Positions 60,497-64,000 of a DNA stretch of 64,000 bases are shown in pieces. How positions within the stretch are numbered: the stretch's first letter is position 1; each line of letters starts with the position of its first letter. The translations under genes and the position numbers were made by a program. This stretch comes from Nocardia mangyaensis (GTDB lineage Bacteria > Actinomycetota > Actinomycetes > Mycobacteriales > Mycobacteriaceae), in contig NZ_CP018082.1 in the NCBI RefSeq assembly GCF_001886715.1, positions 6,882,001 to 6,946,000 on the forward strand, in the 5' to 3' direction. The notes under the pieces were generated by a model that was not told the origin of the DNA, made no database searches, and saw nothing but the letters and a program-made list of their open reading frames with translations.

Positions 60497-60548
60497 CCCC
60501 TAGTTCACGCCGGGCGCGATCCATTAGGGGCACCCCGCCGATTAGGGG
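60497..60548. promoter_or_regulatory. Candidate iniBAC control site: TTAGGGG repeats
   Basis: ATTAGGGG occurs at 60523-60530 and 60541-60548 (18 bp apart), with an inverted CCCCTA at 60497-60502. They lie in the 294-bp region between the divergent iniB and Hsp70-like/iniR genes, about 100-155 bases upstream of the iniB start. The rest of this region shows nothing else notable. Confidence 0.55.
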
Positions 60549-60688
60549 AATTCCCCCGTACCTGCCCCGGCGCAGGTAACAGTTGCTGCTCGGCTACCGA
60601 CAGATCGAGTGGGACGCCGTCCACCGCGGTGGTCTGGCTGTTCACCATGTTGACCGTCCACCGGAAGTCCTGCGAACGGGGTTGTCCA

Positions 60689-62494
60689 ATGACAGAGCGT
60701 CTGGCGCTCGGCATCACTGTCGGGGCGGCGAATTCGGTCGCCGCGGCCGCGACCGCCGACGGATCCACCGCCACCGTTGTCATGCATCGCAGCGCCTTAC
60801 AGCTCGGCGCCGACGGCGCGGTCACCTTCGCCGACACGACCGACGACTCCCACCGTGTGGTCATCGAGGACTATCTCTCGAGAGTCGGCGACCCGGTAGA
60901 CCTGCTGGCAGACGATGGTTCCACCCATGACGCGGCCGATCTGGTCGCCGCCGCGACCCGCGCGCTGGTCGACGAATTGTCCGGCGGCACGGCCGAGGCA
61001 GCCGACATCGTCGCGTGCCATCCGGCCTGGTGGCCGGGACAGACGGTCGAGGTGGCGCGGAGCGCACTCGCGCGCGCCGGCCTGTCCGAGGTGACGCTGG
61101 TGCCCGAGCCGCTGGCCGCGGTGCGCCGGTACGAAAGGGAGAACGGACTGCTCGACGACGGCGCGCTGGTCGTCTACGACCTCGGCGCGAGCGGCCTGAC
61201 GGTCACGGTGCTACGCACCGGCGAACAAGCCGGCGTGCTCGGCGCACCGATTCACAGCACTGCGATCGCGGGCGCCGAATTCGACTTGCTGACGATGCGC
61301 TACGTCCTGGCTAACGCCGTGGGCGGACACGAAATAGATCCGTTCGACCCCGTTGTCGAAGCAGAATTGGCGGCGTTGCGAGCGCGCTGCAGAAATGCGA
61401 AAGAAGAACTTTCCAGAACAACCGCGACGGTGGTTCCGGTGGGTCTGCTCGACCCCACGTTCCGTACCGAGCAGGTCCGGCTGACCCGCGGCGAACTGGA
61501 AGACCTCCTGCGTCCGGCCCTGTACGACTCGATGGACCTGCTCCGCGACGCCGTGCGCCGCGCCGAACTGACCATGGGCGATGTCGGCCGGGTGCTGCTC
61601 ACCGGCGGTGGCGGCGCGATCCCGCTGGTCGCCGAGCTGATCTCCACCGAATTCGCGCTGCCGATCGCCGTCTGCGCGGACCCGGCGTCCTGCAGCGCAC
61701 ACGGCGCGGCCGAGATCGGTCTGGACGTGGCCGCCCTCGCCGTACCCACCGAGGCGATTCCCGCACTCGCCGCGCCGCCGGTGATCGCGGTCGTCGACGA
61801 ACCCGCGTTGCCGTCGGTCGAGCCCGCTCCGGCCCGGATGTCCACGGCCAAGCGCGCGGCGATGGTCGCGGTGGGGGCGCTGACCATGGCCGCGCTGGCC
61901 ACCGGCACGCTCGCCCTTGGTGGCGCCCCACCGTCCGCACCGACCGGGCCCGCCTCGGTGACGAGCGGCGTCGCGGTGCCCGGCGCCACCGCGTCGACCG
62001 GTACCGGTGGTGCGCCCGCAACACCGGGCGCCACGGACTCGACCGTGGCCGATCCCCTGCGTCCCGGCGCGACCGCCGGCGAACCGACAGGCGCGAACCC
62101 GGTGAACGGCACCGAGGCCGGGACACCGGGCAGCACTCCCGGCGCCGGCGAGTCGGGCAGCACTCCCGCCGCGGGCACCCCCGCGCCACCCGGCGACGCC
62201 CCGGCGGCCGGACAGCCCGCCACTGGGCAGCCCGCCCCGGCCCCAGCAGGACAGTCACCGGCACCCGCTCCGGCGCCGGGCCCCGCACCCGCTCCGGCGC
62301 CCGGCCCGTCCCCTGCTCCCGCACCCGCTCCGGCACCTGCTCCGGCACCTGCTCCCACGCCGACCCGACCACAGGTTCCCACCATCCAGGTGAACCCCGG
62401 CCCCCTGATCAACGATCTGGGCGGCGCGGTCGACGACACGATCGAGTCGGGAAGACAACTGCCGGGACAGGTCCTCGGGGGAAACGGTGGCTGA
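60689..62494 (+). CDS. Membrane-anchored Hsp70-like protein divergent from iniB
   Basis: 601 residues. Residues 1-345 have the actin/Hsp70 fold: LVPEPLAAVRRYERENG, VVYDLGASGLTVTVL (phosphate-2) and VLLTGGGGAIPLVAELIS (adenosine). The N-terminal phosphate-1 loop is GITVGAANS instead of GIDLGTTNS, so ATP hydrolysis may be weak. There is no Hsp70 substrate domain. A helix at about 387-410 (AAMVAVGALTMAALATGTLAL) spans the membrane, then comes a Pro/Ala/Thr/Gly-rich external tail of about 190 residues. ATG 60689 is the start. The IniR-like gene starts 8 bases before its stop, so the two are coupled. Confidence 0.85.
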   Translation: MTERLALGITVGAANSVAAAATADGSTATVVMHRSALQLGADGAVTFADTTDDSHRVVIEDYLSRVGDPVDLLADDGSTHDAADLVAAATRALVDELSGGTAEAADIVACHPAWWPGQTVEVARSALARAGLSEVTLVPEPLAAVRRYERENGLLDDGALVVYDLGASGLTVTVLRTGEQAGVLGAPIHSTAIAGAEFDLLTMRYVLANAVGGHEIDPFDPVVEAELAALRARCRNAKEELSRTTATVVPVGLLDPTFRTEQVRLTRGELEDLLRPALYDSMDLLRDAVRRAELTMGDVGRVLLTGGGGAIPLVAELISTEFALPIAVCADPASCSAHGAAEIGLDVAALAVPTEAIPALAAPPVIAVVDEPALPSVEPAPARMSTAKRAAMVAVGALTMAALATGTLALGGAPPSAPTGPASVTSGVAVPGATASTGTGGAPATPGATDSTVADPLRPGATAGEPTGANPVNGTEAGTPGSTPGAGESGSTPAAGTPAPPGDAPAAGQPATGQPAPAPAGQSPAPAPAPGPAPAPAPGPSPAPAPAPAPAPAPAPTPTRPQVPTIQVNPGPLINDLGGAVDDTIESGRQLPGQVLGGNGG

Positions 62495-64000
62495 CATCTC
62501 CCTCGACACCTTTCCCAACGGCCGCACCGTCTTCCGCGCACTCGACACCGTGGATCAGCAGCCCGTACTGCTCCTGATCCGGGGCCGGGCGGGTACCGGA
62601 AAGACGTTCCTGCTCAACGCTGTTCGCACCCATCTCCGCAATCGCGGCATCCCGATCACCGATTCGGTGCGAGACCTCGATGACGGCGACGGCGTGCTCG
62701 TCGCCGACAACGTCCACCGCTACAGCGACGATGACCTACGAACCCTGTGCGCGGCAGTCGAATCCGGTCGCCGCTCGGTGGTGCTGACCACCCAGCCGCG
62801 CCCACACGACACCCGACTACGCGCGCTGGCAGACGCGGTGTCGCGACACGGCCGCACGGTGGACCTGCGTGCTCTCGGCAGCGCCGACACGGCGACGTTC
62901 GCCAGGGAACTCGGCATGGCCGTCTCCCCGCCGCTCGCGCTGCACATCCACCAGCTCACGGCAGGCATTCCCGGCGGGGTGATCGCGGCGCTGTCCGCGG
63001 CCCGCACGGTGCAGCTGGCGAACTGCGTAGCCGCCGTCGAGGCCGCCGTCACCGCGTGGACACGAACGCTGCTGGACACGATGGAGCCGGACCTGCTCGA
63101 CACGCTCGTCATCGCCGCCACCGGAACCGGTCTGGACGCCACCGAACTCACCGAGGTCCTCGGCGTCGACCTCGACTCCGCACACGATTTGATCGACCGC
63201 GCGCGGGCAGGCGCGCTGGTCACCGACGCCGATCTGCTCCTCGCGCCCGCCGTGGGTCCGCTGCGCATCCTGCTCGGCGATCGCCGCTTTGTCGAGGTGC
63301 AGCGCCGCCTGCTGGCCGCGCGCCTGGACGCGGGCCTGCTACGCGACTGCACCGCCCTGTTCCTGGCCGAGTCGGGCGTGCTCGACGCCCGCCTGGCCGA
63401 GTTCCTCTGCCGGACCGCCGAGAAGTCGGGGGAGGCGGCCCGCTATTACGCGGCCGCGGCGGCCGCGGGCACGCCGGTCGAATCGATCGCGGTGCGCTGG
63501 GCCGAGGCCGCCGCCCGCGCGGGCGACTCCGGCACCGCGCTGCGGCTGGTCGAACCGCTGCTCACCGCGGATCGCGTGTCGACCACCGAACTCGTCGCGG
63601 CCGTACGCATCTCGGCGTCCGTCCTCACCCGGCGCGGCCTGGTGGGCCGCGCGGCCGGGCTGTACCGCTGGCTCGGACCCGAACGAATCGGCGCCGACTG
63701 GGCACCGGCCGCGATGGTGCTCACCATGGCCGGTGACATCGCGGGCGCGACGCGCATGGCCGAGGCCGCCCGGCAGTGGCCACCGACCGAAACCGACGCG
63801 GGCCCGCGACTGATCGTCGGCGCGTTCGACGACTCCCTCGACCCGCATGGCGCGGGCACCGGCGCGGCGATCTCCGCGCTCATCCAGGCGGTCAACTCCG
63901 ATGACGGCGACGATCGCTATCTCCCCTGCACCGCGCTCTCGGTCGCCACCCTGCTCTGCCTCGGCACCGGCGAACCAGGACGCGCCGGTGACGCGCTGCG
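62487..64000 (+). CDS. iniR: IniR-like STAND ATPase regulator, cut by the window end
   Basis: GTG 62487 opens a frame with no stop to the window end (504 codons seen). The first 40 residues lead to Walker A GRAGTGKT (33-40), with a Walker B-like GVLVADNVH near residue 70. It continues into helical repeats of TPR character (AARYYAAAAAAGTP, ALRLVEPLLTADRV). Size class and position, divergent from iniBAC, fit IniR (Rv0339c), the signal-transduction ATPase that switches on iniBAC, reportedly in response to free trehalose. A C-terminal LuxR-type HTH would be expected beyond the window. GGGGGA precedes the start. Confidence 0.8.
   Translation, partial: MADISLDTFPNGRTVFRALDTVDQQPVLLLIRGRAGTGKTFLLNAVRTHLRNRGIPITDSVRDLDDGDGVLVADNVHRYSDDDLRTLCAAVESGRRSVVLTTQPRPHDTRLRALADAVSRHGRTVDLRALGSADTATFARELGMAVSPPLALHIHQLTAGIPGGVIAALSAARTVQLANCVAAVEAAVTAWTRTLLDTMEPDLLDTLVIAATGTGLDATELTEVLGVDLDSAHDLIDRARAGALVTDADLLLAPAVGPLRILLGDRRFVEVQRRLLAARLDAGLLRDCTALFLAESGVLDARLAEFLCRTAEKSGEAARYYAAAAAAGTPVESIAVRWAEAAARAGDSGTALRLVEPLLTADRVSTTELVAAVRISASVLTRRGLVGRAAGLYRWLGPERIGADWAPAAMVLTMAGDIAGATRMAEAARQWPPTETDAGPRLIVGAFDDSLDPHGAGTGAAISALIQAVNSDDGDDRYLPCTALSVATLLCLGTGEPGRAGDAL

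Overview
The window is high-GC actinobacterial DNA from a mycolic-acid-producing genus, most likely Nocardia or a close relative. The markers are an iniBAC operon, a TtfA homologue (trehalose monomycolate transport), an EmbR-type regulator, a fused HadA/HadB dehydratase, alpha-methylacyl-CoA racemase, an EspG type VII secretion chaperone and DUF3558 lipoproteins. Many neighbours correspond to the M. tuberculosis interval from about Rv0339 to Rv0391 (iniR-iniBAC, dnaK-grpE-dnaJ-hspR, purA, the Rv0358-Rv0361 homologues, fba, DedA, GH76, pyrE, ttfA, clpB, Rv0385-like globins, metZ), but in a shuffled order with insertions. I compared these from memory, not by alignment.

Layout. 1-8.6 kb: an MFS transporter converges on a rhodanese-metZ operon headed by a SAM-IV riboswitch; then come a ferredoxin reductase behind a palindromic operator candidate, an amidohydrolase whose start codon lies in a very long hairpin, a DUF456 protein and AMACR. 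8.6-12.6 kb: a MocR regulator, a toxin-gene remnant, Ogt, a hydrolase and a lipoprotein. 12.6-25 kb: purA, a site-2 protease pair, a glycosyltransferase, a FUSC protein, DUF3151, a very large collagen-like membrane protein, fused HadAB, EmbR and fba. 25-34.8 kb: DedA, GH76, a SpoU methyltransferase, a hydrolase, a YhhN protein, FabH, pyrE, an SDR, ttfA and a DUF5666-like membrane protein. 34.8-38.7 kb: clpB with an HspR (HAIR) operator, then a quinone reductase.

39.4-48 kb is the accessory-looking part. It holds a tight four-gene EspG / PPE-like / small partner / lipoprotein module without any ESX core genes. Next is a cluster of two flavohemoglobins and one globin-less, motif-altered reductase. 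These are interrupted by a DUF4143 ATPase whose promoter is framed by three 23-bp-spaced direct repeats. 48-52.6 kb: the complete dnaK-grpE-dnaJ-hspR heat-shock operon with HAIR elements. 52.6-54.8 kb: a DHA2 exporter and its divergent MarR regulator.

54.8-64 kb: iniC-iniA-iniB on the minus strand, divergent from a membrane-anchored Hsp70-like protein. The Hsp70-like gene overlaps an IniR-like STAND ATPase that runs off the right end. This is the usual iniR/iniBAC arrangement with an extra Hsp70-like partner. iniB carries a recent, apparently perfect 132-bp tandem duplication.

Functionally the window joins cell-envelope biogenesis and stress (iniBAC, ttfA, HadAB, FabH, EmbR), protein quality control (ClpB and the DnaK system under HspR), redox and NO handling (flavohemoglobins, ferredoxin reductase) and core metabolism (purA, pyrE, fba, metZ). 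No tRNA, rRNA, CRISPR array or insertion sequence was seen.
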